DNA of 64,000 nt from Leuctra nigra (lineage: Eukaryota > Arthropoda > Insecta > Plecoptera > Leuctridae): NCBI GenBank assembly GCA_934045905.1, contig OW203762.1, forward strand, positions 12,615,647 through 12,679,646. The letters run 5' to 3'. Below, piece after piece: positions 22,901-37,000 of the stretch. How positions within the stretch are numbered: the first letter of the stretch is position 1; every line of letters starts with the position of its first letter. The notes beneath the pieces are model-generated. The model was not told where the DNA came from. It saw nothing but the letters and a program-made list of their open reading frames with translations, and did no database searches. The translations under genes and the position numbers were made by a program.

Positions 22901-24651
22901 GATCACTGGCAGTTGAGGAGAGAAACTGATTCAAACAGAATCAGAGCAAGACATTTGATACTGTTGGTTGGATCATTCATGTTACTATAGTAACAGTGAA
23001 AAATATTAAAATCTTATAATACATTGTAGCGATTAACCTTTGTTGAAACTCGTATACACTTTAACTATGTGCCTGAATTTGGCTATACACATTTCAAACA
23101 ATTACCTAATAAGTATTGTAAACTTATTGAAAACAGAAAATTTAAATAATTTAAAAACTACATAAAAAGAAAATACAAAGAATAATTTTGGTGCATTAAG
23201 GTTGCACCGGCCACGAACTTATATTTTATTATTGGTTTATATAGTTTAGTTCTTTATCTTCTTGTGACGCCCTCTTTTTAACAAATATGCCAAAAAAGCT
23301 TTCATTTATTTAACTTTTTATGTTCTGTTTTCAATTTGTTTTCATTATGTATTGCGTAATGTTTGATATTTCAAATTTGGAAGCTCATTTTATGCCTAAT
23401 TCAGGCACCAAGTTAAGAGCGTATAGTGCTGTGAACATGTTTTAACAATATTATTGCTAAAACTAGACTAGACATCTTGCTAAAACTAGACATCATTGCT
23501 TGGCCCTCCTTTTACGTATGATCTCAATACTTTTAGGTGGGAAGGTGCTTGGCAGTCTTTTTACAAGTTTTGTTTTTGTTCATAAGGTATGTTATAACTA
23601 AGGTATAGTGAGTGTATAAGTTGTTATTACAGAGTCCAGTGCACAACTTGTTATTTCACGAGGTTATTTCACCACGATGAAATTAAATCTTTGATCGAAA
23701 AATGATATGAAATCAGAAATATGAGCAAGACTGCACAAATATCAAATTAAAATATCAAATTAAAAATGTGACAGTTGTGCGTGATAACGTTCTAACAACA
23801 CCTTTAATTTCCCTTATACCATAGACATTGTATAGCCTTCGGCCCGAAGGCTATACAATGTCTATGCTTATACCCAAAACATTCACTATGCCTTATACCA
23901 TACCTTATTTCACTTGTGCATCAGGCTTTACGAGTCCAAGTGATTTGAGTGCCATGTTTTCCTGAAGAGTTTCAGCCTCATTGCGATTATCCATCATCAG
24001 TTGAGCATCTTTCTGGACCTCAAGATCGAATGGTGTTGGTTCGTTTGAAGTCGCTATTGAGTCTTCTGTTCCGGTTAATTGATTACACAGTTGCTAAGCA
24101 GCAAGATCTCTTGAAGATGATTGTTTATACTTCATTATTGACACAAACTCAACCATATTGTTAGAAAAAATCTAGTGTCGTTTTGAGGAAGCGTATCCAT
24201 ATCCAATTATGCAAAACGATATTAATATAGGTATTTATAATGGAATTGCAACATTCATTAAGGGTCAATAGGCTAGATTTCAAAATAGTAATTCCAAACT
24301 TTTGCATTCATTAACAGATGAATAACTCCTGTAATCTCGCTAATATTCTTCACTCTTGTCGACCACTAAGTCACTTTTGTAGGGTTGTGCCGGTTAAAAA
24401 TTATATGTGATCATGTGCGTGTAACAGAAAAAAACTTTCTAAAAAAATGGAAAAGATTTTAATTGGACGAATCCAATTCCTAGTTTGCTCAAGCCAGAGA
24501 GGACGAAACAAGGTAATACTCGTATATTATTCACTCTGATACTTTTTAAATTCCAAACTAAAGCTACCTTTATTTCAGAAGAATAGCAGAAAATATGTCC
24601 TGAATATATTAATCATAATGCATTCATATTTTGGACGTGATAATACAATAA
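22901..24651. other. AT-rich spacer downstream of the FSIP2-like gene
   Basis: No gene seen. It contains the perfect palindrome at 23820-23866. Confidence 0.5.
23820..23866. repeat. Perfect 47-bp palindrome
   Basis: Arms of 23 bp (CATAGACATTGTATAGCCTTCGG and its exact complement, 23820-23842 and 23844-23866) are separated by a single C. A direct repeat CTTATAC flanks both sides. It is either a tight hairpin in RNA or DNA, or a very recent inverted duplication. Confidence 0.95.
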
Positions 24652-24657
24652 TTTATT
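24652..24657 (-). terminator. Poly(A) signal of the FSIP2-like gene
   Basis: AATAAA on the minus strand, 48 bases after the TAA stop at 24706-24708. A suitable position for 3' end formation. Confidence 0.6.
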
Positions 24658-24705
24658 TGAAATGTGAGACAAGACAAATGTGAAAAACATACTATGAATG
24701 TTAAT

Positions 24706-25098
24706 TTAATATTTAGTTAGTGTCGATTTCCGTCCCAGTGTGACTGATGGTCGGACAAGTTTCGGCTCTCTAAGCCCCTTCTGCAGCACGTCCCTGACGA
24801 TGTAGTTGGCGATGTGGTTCACTTCGCACGCCTTCATCACGTCCGACGGCGGCTTCATGAGGATGGTCGTCAGCAACCTCTCGACGAACACCTTCAGACT
24901 CATCTTGACCTCGGTCGTGACTTGACCGTGCGCGAGGCGGCTGATCACCTCCTTCAGGAGGTCGTTGGCGAAGTCGGTGAGCATCGCGATCAACTGCCGC
25001 TGCTCGAGGAAGGCGAGGTGGCTCTCGCGCGCTAACAAGGCGGCGGCGGCGGCGGCGTCGTCGGGGAGGGTGGAGGCGACGAGGGAGGTCAGGGAGGA
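24706..25098 (-). CDS. FSIP2-like exon 13 (terminal)
   Basis: 130 codons plus TAA; phase 0 at the acceptor TTGCAG. It starts SSLTSLVASTLPDD, has a run of alanines, then the helical segment HLAFLEQRQLIAMLTDFAND and MSLKVFVERLLTTILMKP. GC-rich codons. Its acceptor and first codons are the parent sequence of the 118-bp satellite that follows. Confidence 0.8.
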   Translation of the reverse strand, partial: SSLTSLVASTLPDDAAAAAALLARESHLAFLEQRQLIAMLTDFANDLLKEVISRLAHGQVTTEVKMSLKVFVERLLTTILMKPPSDVMKACEVNHIANYIVRDVLQKGLREPKLVRPSVTLGRKSTLTKY

Positions 25099-28000
25099 CT
25101 GCAACATGTAATATGCAACAGGTGATTGACGAGCATCCCGATCAACTGGCGCTGCTCGAGGAAGGCGATGTAGTCACGTCATGGAGGGTGGAGGCGACGA
25201 GGGAGGTCAGGGATGACTGCAACATGTAGTATGCAACAGGTGATTGGCGGGCATCCCGATCAACTGGCGCTGCTCGAGGAAGGCGATGTAGACACGTCAT
25301 GGAGGGTGGAGGCGACGAGGGAGGTCAGGGATGACTGCAACATGTAATATGCAACAGGTGATTGGCGAGCATCCCGATCAACTAGCGCTGCTCGAGGAAG
25401 GCGATGTAGTCACGTCATGGAGGGTTGAGGCGACGAGGGAGGTCAGGGATGACTGCAACATGTAATATGCAACAGGTGATTGGCGGCATCCCGATCAACT
25501 GGCGTTGCTCGAGGAAGGCGATGTAGTCACGTCATGGAGGGTGGAGGCGACGAGGGAGGTCAGGGATGACTGCAACATGTAATATGCAACAGGTGATTGG
25601 CGGGCATCCCGATCAACTGGCGCTGCTCGAGGAAGGCGATGTAGTCACGTCATGGAGGGTGGAGGCGACGAGGGAGGTCAGGGATGACTGCAACATGTTA
25701 TATGCAACAGGTGATTGGCGAGCATCACGATCAACTGGCGCTGCTCGAAGAAGGCGATGTAGTCACCTTATGGAGGGTGGAGGCGACGAGGGAGGTCAGA
25801 GATGACTGCAACATGTAATATGCAACAGGTGATTGGCGAGCATCCCGATCAACTGGCGCTGCTCGAGGAAGGCGATGAAGTCACGTCATGGAGGGTGGAG
25901 GCGACGAGGGAGGTCAGGGATGACTGCAACATGTAGTATGCAACAGATGATTGGCGGGCATCCCGATCAACTGGCGCTGCTCGAGGAAGGCGATGTAGTC
26001 ACCTCATGGAGGGTGGTGTCGACGAGGGAGGTCAGGGATGACTGCAACATGTAATATGCAACAGGTGATTGGCGAGCATCCCGATCAACTGGCGCTGCTC
26101 GAGGAAGGCGATGTAGTCACGTCATGGAGGGTGGAGGCGACGAGGGAGGTCAGGGATGACTGCAACATGTTATATGCAACAGGTGATTGGCGAGCATCAC
26201 GATCAACTGGCGCTGCTCGAGGAAGGCGATGTAGTCACGTCATGGAGGGTGGAGGCGACGAGGGATGTCAGGGAGGACTGCAACATGTAATATGCAACAG
26301 GTGATTGGCGGGCATCCCGATCAACTGGCGCTGCTCGAGGAAGGCGATGTAGTCACGTCATGGAGGGTGGAGGCGACGAGGGAGGTCAGGAATGACTGCA
26401 TCATGTTATATGCAACAGGTGATTGGCAAGCATTACGATCAACTGGCGCTGCTCGAGGAAGGCGATGTAGTCACCTCATGGAGGGTGGAGGCGACGAGGG
26501 AGGTCAGGGATGACTGCAACATGTAGTATGCAACAGGTGATTGGCGAGCATCCCGATCAACTGGCGCTGCTCAAGGAAGGCGATGTAGTCACGTCATGGA
26601 GGGTGGAGGCGACGAGGGAGGTCAGGGATGACTGCAACATGTAGTATGCAACAGATGATTGGCGGGCATCCCGATCAACTGGCGCTGCTAGAGGAAGGCG
26701 ATGTAGTCACGTCATGGAGGGTGGAGGCAACGAGGGAGGTCAGGGATGACTGCAACATGTTATATGCAACAGGTGATTGGCGAGCATCACGATCAACTGG
26801 CGCTGCTCGAGGAAGGCGATGTAGTCACGTCATGGAGGGTGGAGGCGACGAGGGAGGTCAGGGAGGACTGCAACATGTAATATGCAACAGGTGATTGGCG
26901 GGCATCCTGATCAACTGGCGCTGCTCGAGGAAGGCGATGTAGTCACGTCATGGAGGGTGGAGGCGACGAGGGAGGTCAGGGATGACTGCAACATGTAATA
27001 TGCAACAGGTGATTGGCGGGCATCCCGATCAACTGGCGCTGCTCGAGGAAGGCGATGTAGTCACGTCATGGAGGGTGGAGGCGACGAGGGAGTTCAGGGA
27101 TGACTGCAACATGTTATATGCAACAGGTGATTGGCGAGCATCACGATCAACTGGCGCTGCTCGAGGAAGGCGATGTAGTCACCTCATGGAGGGTGGAGGC
27201 GACGAGGGAGGTCAGGGAGGACTGCAACATGTAATATGCAACAGGTGATTGGCGGGCATCCCGATCAACTGGCGCTGCTCGAGGAAGGCGATGTAGTCAC
27301 GTCATGGAGGGTGGAGGCGACGAGGGATTCCAGGGATGACTGCAACATGTAATATGCAACAGGTGATTGGCGGGCATCCCGATCAACTGGCGCTGCTCGA
27401 GGAAGGCGATGTAGTCACGTCATGGAGGGTGGAGGCGACGAGGGAGGTCAGGGATGACTGCAACATGTTATATGCAACAGGTGATTGGCGAGCATCACGA
27501 TCAACTGGCGCTGCTCGAGGAAGGCGATGTAGTCACCTCATGGAGGGTGGAGGCGACGAGGGAGGTCAGGGATGACTGCAACATGTAGTATGCAACAGGT
27601 GATTGGCGGGCATCCCGATCAACTGGCGCTGCTCGAGGAAGGCGATGTAGTCACGTCATGGAGGGTGGAGGCGACGAGGGAGGTCAGGGATGACTGCAAC
27701 ATGTTATATGCAACAGGTGATTGGTGAGCATCACGATCAACTGGCGCTGCTCGAGGAAGGCGATGTTGTCACGTCATGGAGGGTGGAGGCGACGAGGGAG
27801 GTTAGAGATGACTGCAACATGTAATATGCAACAGGTGATTGGCGGGCATCCCGATCAACTGGCGCTGCTCGAGGAAGGCGATGTAGTCACGTCATGGAGG
27901 GTGGAGGCGACGAGGGAGGTCCAGGGATGACTGCAAAATGTAATATGCAACAGGTGATTGGCGAGCATCACGATCAACCGGCGCTGCTCGAGGAAGGCGA

Positions 28001-31000
28001 TGTAGTCACGTCATGGAGGGTGGAGGCGACGAGGGAGGTTAGAGATGACTGCAACATGTAATATGCAACAGGTGATTGGCGGGCATCCCGATCAACTGGC
28101 ACTGCTCGAGGAAGGCGATGTAGTCACGTCATGGAGGGTGGAGGCGACGAGCGAGGTCAGGGATGACTGTAACATGGTAAATGCAACAGGTGATTGGCGG
28201 GCATCCCGATCAACTGGCGCTGCTTGAGGAAGGCGATGTAGTCACGTCATGGAGGGTGGAGGCGACGAGGGAGGTTATAGATGACTGCAACATGTAATAT
28301 GCAACAGGTGATTGGCGGGCATCCCGATCAACTAGCGCTGCTCGAGGAAGGCGATGTAGTCACGTCATGGAGGATGGAGGCGACGAGGGAGGTCAGGGAT
28401 GACTGCAACATGTTATATGCAACAGGTGATTGGCGAGCATCCCGATCAACTGGCGCTGCTCGAGGAAGGCGATGTAGTCACGTCATGGAGGGTGGAGGCG
28501 ACGAGGTTGGTCAGGGATGACTGCAACATGTAATATGCAACAGGTGATTGGCGGGCATCCCGATCAACTGGCGCTGCTCGAGGAAGGCGATGTAGTCACG
28601 TCATGGAGGGTGGAGGCGACGAGGGAGGTCAGGGATGACTGCAACATGTTATATGCAACAGGTGATTGGCGAGCATCACGATCAACTGGCGCTGCTCGAG
28701 GAAGGCGATGTAGTCACCTCATGGAGGGTGGAGGCGACGAGGGAGGTCAGGGAGGACTGCAACATGTAATATGCAACAGGTGATTGGCGGGCATCCCGAT
28801 CAACTGGCGCTGCTCGAGGAAGGCGATGTAGTCACGTCATGGAGGGTGGAGGCGACGAGGGAGGTCAGGGATGACTGCAACATGTAATATGCAACAGGTG
28901 ATTGGCGGGCATCCCGATCAACTGGCGCTGCTCGAGGAAGGCGATGTAGTCACGTCATGGAGGGTGGAGGCGACGAGGGAGGTCAGGGATGACTGCAACA
29001 TGTTATATGCAACAGGTGATTGGCGAGCATCACGATCAACTGGCGCTGCTCGAGGAAGGCGATGTAGTCACCTCATGGAGGGTGGAGGCGACGAGGGAGG
29101 TCAGGGATGACTGCAACATGTAGTATGCAACAGGTGATTGGCGGGCATCCCGATCAACTGGCGCTGCTCGAGGAAGGCGATGTAGTCACGTCATGGAGGG
29201 TGGAGGCGACGAGGGAGGTCAGGGATGACTGTAACATGGAAACAAGCAATTTCTTTGCCTGTCCGAACCTTCGCCGTTGTTCCTGTATTACCGTGATTTT
29301 CCTTAGTCAAGATACAAATGATGGGAAGGTTTTCTACCTATAGCCAGCGAACTTCTCCTTTACAACTTACATCCCTACTCTTTCTTAAAAGCAATACACA
29401 TGGAGGTTTCTACATGGCATATATTATCCCTGGTACGACACAACTTTTTAACAATATAAAAGAGTCTCAGCTAAACGTTAAAATATTCAAATAAACAGCT
29501 TAAATTTTACAATATTTCGTATACTCGATGGTAATTTTTACAGCAATGGACAACATTTAGGTGTCAGTGTGTTTTTACATTTCATTTATGGGGGTAACGA
29601 ACTATTGTGTTTGAACATACGTGTTCCACTCCCTAACGAGTAATATTTTGAAGAAAATATTTTCGAATATGAAAAACGACAATTTGTCCGAAATTGACAA
29701 AATTACAAATGGTGGCAGGGTGGGACAACGTTTTTCAATAATTATAAAATGCTGGAAAGATAATAAAATGTTAAAGAATGATTTTCTTCTCTAGCGCTCT
29801 TATTCTATGCCATGATTGAGAGATCTATACTCACCACTGGAGTTGGAACTCGCTCCGCGATTTTCATCATTTCAGTCGCTATTTCGCCAGCAGGTAGAAT
29901 ATCAGTCCGCCCGAAACTGGAAGAAAAGTAGAAGAAAAGTACAGTTAACTCTCTCAGTTCTCTTCCCTCTTTCGTGTGGAATATTATCTGAATAGTGACT
30001 GCCATCTTTTTACCTATGTCCCTACAATACCATTAAGCCCCATTTACACAGTGCAATTTCTTGAACAACTTCTGTGTCACAGAAGTTCTGCATGTGTGCA
30101 GATTCCCTTTATCATCTCAAAAGTGATACTGCGCACGAGCAGAACCTCTGTGGCACGGAAGTTGTTCAAGAAATTGCACCGTGTAAATGGGGCTTTAGAT
30201 TTCACAATCTTTTATGCGAGCAGAAATCACTTTTGCCTAAACTCTTCGTGGATAAAAATATTAATGAGAGTGATTATAAGTGGTATAGGTATTAGCTTAT
30301 AAGATAGATTATAAACTGTTAAAATTACTATCGCAAAATCTTGTGTGGCTTGCGGTATACAATTATGAGAATCTCTGATACATTTCATATCCGACAAGAA
30401 GATGGACCAAGGATCAAGGAGCTACTGTATAGTTCACTTGTATAAAGCATCGCATTAGAAAACCTTCCGAGTAACCAAATGGACATCTTTGTCCAGAATA
30501 TGCTATTTTAGGGCATCCATGTTAAGTGACTCAAAAATATGAACCATCCAATTATTATTCACATCAATTTCAAGATTCACTGATCAATTGACAATATGCT
30601 ATCATGTTGGTTTTCAACGATACCTGTACAACCGTAGGTGGCAGAACTCTTTAGGTGACAGAAATATTCTTAACCGAATATGGAACTACCTCATTTGGAG
30701 TTACCTCTTTGATTTCTTTGTTAATTACGTAAAAAGGTACTCACGTTACAGAAACCCTCGATGCCCTGATCCAGTCCTGAAAAATAACAATAATTTATTG
30801 TTACTATGAAGAGCAGTATTGCCAGTTATGTTCAGTTCAAAATATATACATTTAAGATACTTTTTAATTTCTCATACGTATTCATCCCAAAAGTTAAAAA
30901 TGTAAGGACTGAAGGAGGGATCTTCGAATTTCACTTATGTATAGAAATCGTTCAAATTTCGCATATAAATAGATTTGTATTTTCTGCATCATAATATGGC

Positions 31001-34000
31001 GAGAAAAAGTGGTCAACGTGAACTAATTTTTGAGATATATCGCTTCAAAGTTACAGGTTTTTTCTCATTTTAACATTGCGACCATACGGAAAAAATCATG
31101 CTGATATTTTTAAAAGCGTATTTGGCTGCTTTCCCACCTATAGATTTTTTTGAAAAACTACTATAGCGTGTATCAGATGCAATATATTATAATAACATTT
31201 TTAAATGTATACCTTCGTGGACGTTTTACTGAGCTATGAGGGTTTTACTGCTTCATTTTTACGTTTTTCCATCTGAAATTGCAGTTTTACATGTAAAATT
31301 GTGTTGCCATGGTAACACGGCCTTCTAGAAATTAGAAATTCTTTGCTAATTTGTAGAAATTTCCAGAAGACCGTGATTATATCACTCATCCCTCCTTAAG
31401 TACTTTCTAAATTAAATTTTAATTTGATCTATGTAAGGAAACAAATTACTTAAATGTTCATGATCTATTCGTCTATTCAACGTGTATTTGATGCTTGTGT
31501 GCTCTCTTTGAAATTCTAGGGGTGTAAAATGTATCTTGCATTTTACATCTTCAAAAATACAAAATACTTCAGAATTGGTATTTAAAATACAAGATACATA
31601 ATATACATTTGACCTATGTATTTAAAATAAAGATATAAATGTATCTAAGATACGTATCTTAAGATACAAGTATCTAGATACTGGCCTTGTTGGTGCCTAC
31701 ATCACATGTATCCTTCCCCTCACCGATAGCTGCCACCTTATCGCGGTGGTGGGGTTTGTGTTGGCCAATGATCCATTGCAGCTACGCCGGCGAGCATATG
31801 CTCATGTGTAAAGCTACCCATGCCGGACAGATCAGTGGTGAGGTCCAGACAAAGAGCAGCCAGGGTCCCTATCCATGCCCTTCCTTAAATTTGAGGTCCC
31901 CTCGGGCCGGCCTCCCCCCTCGAGATGGTGACCCCCCTGAAATCGGGTTCAGCCGGCCCAAATCCTCACACCCCCTGGTCCGTTCCCATTCCGGCCAGGC
32001 CTTCCCACCAGTGCTGGACACCCCCGGATCGGGCCCGTTAGGTCGACCCCCCCCCCTTGCCCTCCAATTATGATCAACAAAGGTAAATATAAAACTTAAT
32101 GTGCGCAATACAACCTCGTCGTTGACGCGCCATTAAACGAAACTAATCTAATCTAATTGTATCCCTCCCAACCAGCACGAGCAACGCCGGGCAGGTCAGC
32201 TAGTTGTACCATAAAGGACAATTATGTTTTGCTACTTGTGTTTCATAAATCTTTGGTATGAATTACAACAAATCCTTATTCCTATGACGTAGCCATAAGA
32301 GCTGTTGGAAGTTGTGATGTTTGTGTGCTCACCCGCCGGCTGGTATTGCTGATCTTCATGCTGGGGCGTCGGGCTTCTTCTGATGTTGAAGCTTCATACT
32401 CCCGCCTCTGTTGAGACATGAACAAGGTGTTAAGGAGCTAATTTGCGATAAAGCTAGGAAAACGCTCTGTGTAACGCGTTGATGAGCGAGCCATCGTCTT
32501 GCATGCGTTTGCAAATGTCGCATGCTCTACATTCGTTGCCGGCGGAGCTGAAAGGAAAAGCTTCAAAGGAATGTCTAGTGGTAAAATAACTGAAGTTGCC
32601 TTCAAGAAATTTGAAAATATTTCCGTACACGCGTAAAATGTCCGTAAAATGTCAATTAGTTTTGAACATAACGACAGAAAACAGTCTGAAAATTGACAAA
32701 ATCACATAAAATGTTGATCCCGATAACCATGCAAAATTTGAAGTTGATTGGTAAAGTAAAATATGTCTAGTTTTAATTTTCAAAAAATCATAGTATTCTG
32801 GTCAAAAACTAGTAACTACAACATTTCAGATCGATAATTTTTTAAAACACCGTTGAACGAAATTCTTGATGCAAAATGCAATTTAGCAGCTTCACACAAT
32901 TACAATATCACCACAATTTGCATGTTACAAGTTTCAATTATTTACCAATTGTAGCAGCCGGTTGTCATTAAAGGGATTGCGAGTTCGAGAACAAGTCAAC
33001 AATTGTATTTGTATCACATTCACTAGCCCTACGGATTCAGCCAAATTCAGATGAATCAAAATTACAACATTGCTGCTACTTTTAGGAGATTAAAGTAAAT
33101 ATAAAACAAAAAACATGTGTCATCATCGACTTGAACCGTCGTTTCTGGCTTCCACATTTCTTCTTGCCACCCTGATGACTAGATGAGTGACTGACAACGC
33201 TTCAACTAAGGTAACTCTGTACTCACTGCTTTCTGAGTAACAGACTCGATGATTTTGTACAGAGCTTTCCTGGCGTGTTCTTTGATGACGTTGTTGAGCA
33301 GAACTTCGACGGCCACGTTCACGGCGGGGGGCTGAAACACAGGCGTCGTTCTTCAGTGATGTCGCATTGAGCGAGGCGTCGCATAGAGCGAGGCGTCGCA
33401 TAGAGCAAGACGTCGCATAGAGCAAGAGTCGCATAGAGCGAGGCGTCGCATAAAGTGAGGCGTCGCATAAAGCGAGGCGTCGCATAGAGCAAGAGTCGCA
33501 TAGAGCGAGGCGTCGCATAAAGTGAGGCGTCGCATAAAGCGAGGCGTCGAATAGGGTAAGGCGTCGCATAGAGTGAGGCGTCGCATAGAGCAAGGCGTCG
33601 CATAGAGCAAGGCGTCGCATAGATCGAGGCGTCGTATAGAGCGTGTCGTCGCATAAAGCGAGGCGTCACATCGAGGGTGGCGTCGCATAGAGCGTGGCGT
33701 CGCATAGAGTTAGGCGTCGCAAAGAGTGAGGCGTCGTATAGAGCGAGACGTCGCATAGAGCGTGGCGTCACATAGAGGGTGGCGTCACATAGAGTAAGGC
33801 ATCGCATAGAGCAAGGCGTCGCATAGAGTGAGGCGTCGCATAGAGCGAGGCGTCGCATAGAGCAAGGCGTCGCATAGATCGAGGCGTCGTATAGAGCGTG
33901 TCGTCGCATAAAGCGAGGCGTCACATCGAGGGTGGCGTCGCATAGAGCGTGGCGTCGCATAGAGCTAGGCGTCGCAAAGAGTGAGGCGTCGTATAGAGCG

Positions 34001-37000
34001 AGACGTCGCATAGAGGGTGGCGTCGCATAGAGCTAGGCGTCGCAAAGAGTGAGGCGTCGTAAAGATGGTGGCGTCGCATAGAGGGTAGCGTCACATAGAG
34101 TAAGGCGTCGCATAGAGCGAGGCGTCGCATAGAGCGAGGCGTCGTATAGAGCGAGGCGTCGTATAGAGCGAGGCGTCGTATAGAGCGTGTCGTCGTATAG
34201 AGCAAGACGTCGCATAGAGCAAGACGTCGCATAGAGTGAGGCGTCGTATAGAGCGAGACGTCGCATAGAGGGTGGCGTTGTAACAATATCTTAGAGTATG
34301 TTCATGTCTATGATCTTAGCTATTGTCTCTCCCGAACATTTTGCCATTTGACTTGTAACACTCACCGAGTAGGTGTCGAAGCGGTACTTCTCCTTTCCTG
34401 GAGACAGAAACAAGGACGCATTTACACACGGCGAGTTATAGCTTCATTGCCACGTGTGGGGTTCATGTGGGTCAAGGTCAAGATGAAAGCGAACGTCAAC
34501 ACGGTAGGCACTTTCTCTGTGAGCTTTGTATGTTTGCTTTTGTGTTTTCCTGCACTGTCCAGGCCACATTGTCAGGGGTGCAGTCCTCGTAAAGTAAGTG
34601 CCAGGGCGCCGGAAACAAACATAATCCGTATTGTTCATGACACGCGGGGGGTTTTTTTTTTGGGGGGGGGGGGGGGGTTGGGGGCAAGACGCTTCAAATT
34701 CGCCCCCCGTCGGGAATTTTTGGATTAACTTGTTTAATGATGATTATATGTATTGGGGAACAAGATTTTAAAAGATTTTAAAATTTACTAGTGTAAGATA
34801 TGTTAAGATACAATGTATTTGCAATTTCAAAGAAAACAATCGATAAATTTAATGGATTTTGAAAAAGATAGCAGGGCGTCCAAAACGCTCCGTCTGTTTC
34901 TCAAAAGAAGCCAGGGCAGAAAAGGTCCAAAGAGCCCCTGGGGCCCTATTCTAGAACTTTTAAATTCCCAATTCCACTAGAATTCAATTCCATACAATGT
35001 TAATCCTAATGGCCGTGACTGAATTCCATCAGAATGGAATTGGAAAATCGTTCTAGAATAGACCTCCTGGCCCCACTGCATCCCTGCATTGTTGAAACCA
35101 CGTTCAAACTAATCTCTTACTTAAGAATATCAATTCGCATGCAATACAAAGGCTCGCTTATGAATGCGCTGCACAGAGTGTTTTCCTGGTATATAATTAC
35201 CAATGAATGAGTATGTGTGCAACAGCATTGTAATTAAATGCCATTCTTACCTTCTTTCTGCTCCGACTGTTGGCGAAGAGCCCTGTGGAACAAATCCTCC
35301 TCGGACGCCCGCAAACATCGTACACTTGTCAGGCAGATCGAGAACACTCAACATTCTACGCTCAAGTGATATCTCGCACTTGCATACAAAGTTCTGAAGC
35401 TTTCAATATTCGTTCGTGATTGTGTAGTAGGCTGGATTTTAGCTCCAGCCTACTACCTACTGAGATTATGAAACCCTAAAACACGATTTACACGGCCCTC
35501 TAGCTCGCAAAGGGCGCAACCTATTGTTCCCAAATTTGGTATATGTTGTAGAGTGTAAAGCTCGGAATTAAGAGCTTCGCAACACTGTGAGATTTGCCAA
35601 TTTTTAGATCCAGTTGGCCGAAAATGCCACTTATAGCGTTTTCCTCTGGCATGCACTGAAGAGCAAATAATTGCTCTGTGACGTCATGCTCTGCACTAGT
35701 GCGGCAAAAAAGCAACCCCAGTGGAAAACAAGGATATTTCCAGTGCTAACATAACCTAAAAATAGCAATGAATTTCATAGAATTCGTTTTAGATCATCCA
35801 TTGTTGGTCAATTAATCTATCACTGTTACAAGATTCATTGACATCATTACTACATTCATACTAGTGTAAGTGTATATCTATATATATCTCTCTGCCGTGA
35901 CTGTTATTTGAAGATTCAAATAGGTTATAAACAGCAACCATTTTTCAAGCGTCCATCTTGGAATATTCGAGTGCAATGGCTTGCACTGAGAATTTTCTCA
36001 GTGCGAATAATGTGCCCTTGGAAAACGCAAAAACCACTCCAGTGCACACTGGATTTCCCAGTGGAAGACGATACCCGCACCCAGTGCACTCTGAGTGTGC
36101 ACCAGTGCAGCCAGTGGAAAACGCTATCTAGTTGAGCGGTCGCTCCACGCCAGCCAAGTCGTACGGCGCGCGCACACTCTCATTTAAAAAGGCTGGAACA
36201 ACCCACTTTTACTGTAAGCATCAAAGTGGCATTTTCGGCCTACTGGATCTTAAAATTGGGAAATATCACATTGTTGCGAAATATCTTAATTTCGAGCTAT
36301 GGCCCACCCTACAACATATACCAAATTTGGGAACAATAGGTTACGCCCTTTGCGCGCTAGAGGGCCGTGAAAACAGTGTTTTAGGGCGGTTTTCATAATA
36401 ATAATAATAATAATCTCAGTAGTAGTCTCCTGGAATTCAAATCCGGTAACAAGGCCACAGCCTAAACGGCTGAACCGATTGATCTCACATTTTTACCACG
36501 TGTGCACTTTTGGCGTCTGATTTAACCTTCACCCCATGAATTTTTTGTATCGCCATTTTGAAACCGGAAGTGACGTCATATCTCAACAACGGCTAAACCG
36601 ATTGGAGCGAAAATAGCGCCAAACGATTCGGACGGTGAACTATATGCATTATCAGTAGCAAAAGACTAAACATTTTGTTAACGAAACCGGAAATGACGTC
36701 ATGAAATTTGAAATACATCGATTGGCATTTCGGCAACAAAGGTTGATCCGATTATTTTGATATTAATGTAACGTATGCACTTCTGATATATCATTTGACT
36801 TGTTACAAAACCAACCGGAAGCCGCCATTGTTAAACCGGAAGTGACATCATATCTTAATATTGGCTAAATAGATTTGAACGAAACCAGCGCCACACAATT
36901 TAGACGGGCAACTTTATGTTTTATCATCAGTAATATTTGCAGTTTCTTATAGCAAAACCGGAAATGACGTTACACATTATAAAAATCTCACAAATTTACA

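Noticed and set aside
25108..29240. Regular array resembling CRISPR or many small genes (60-88 codon frames)
   Set aside because: Units are contiguous near-identical 118-bp repeats with no unique spacers; the frames are by-products of repeat length. This is eukaryotic satellite DNA.
31690..32073. 128-codon plus-strand frame as a gene
   Set aside because: Mixed-frame GC-rich sequence ending in a TAATC tail; looks like a LINE 3' region.
33319..34011. 230-codon minus-strand frame
   Set aside because: Produced by the 18-bp minisatellite in an intron.
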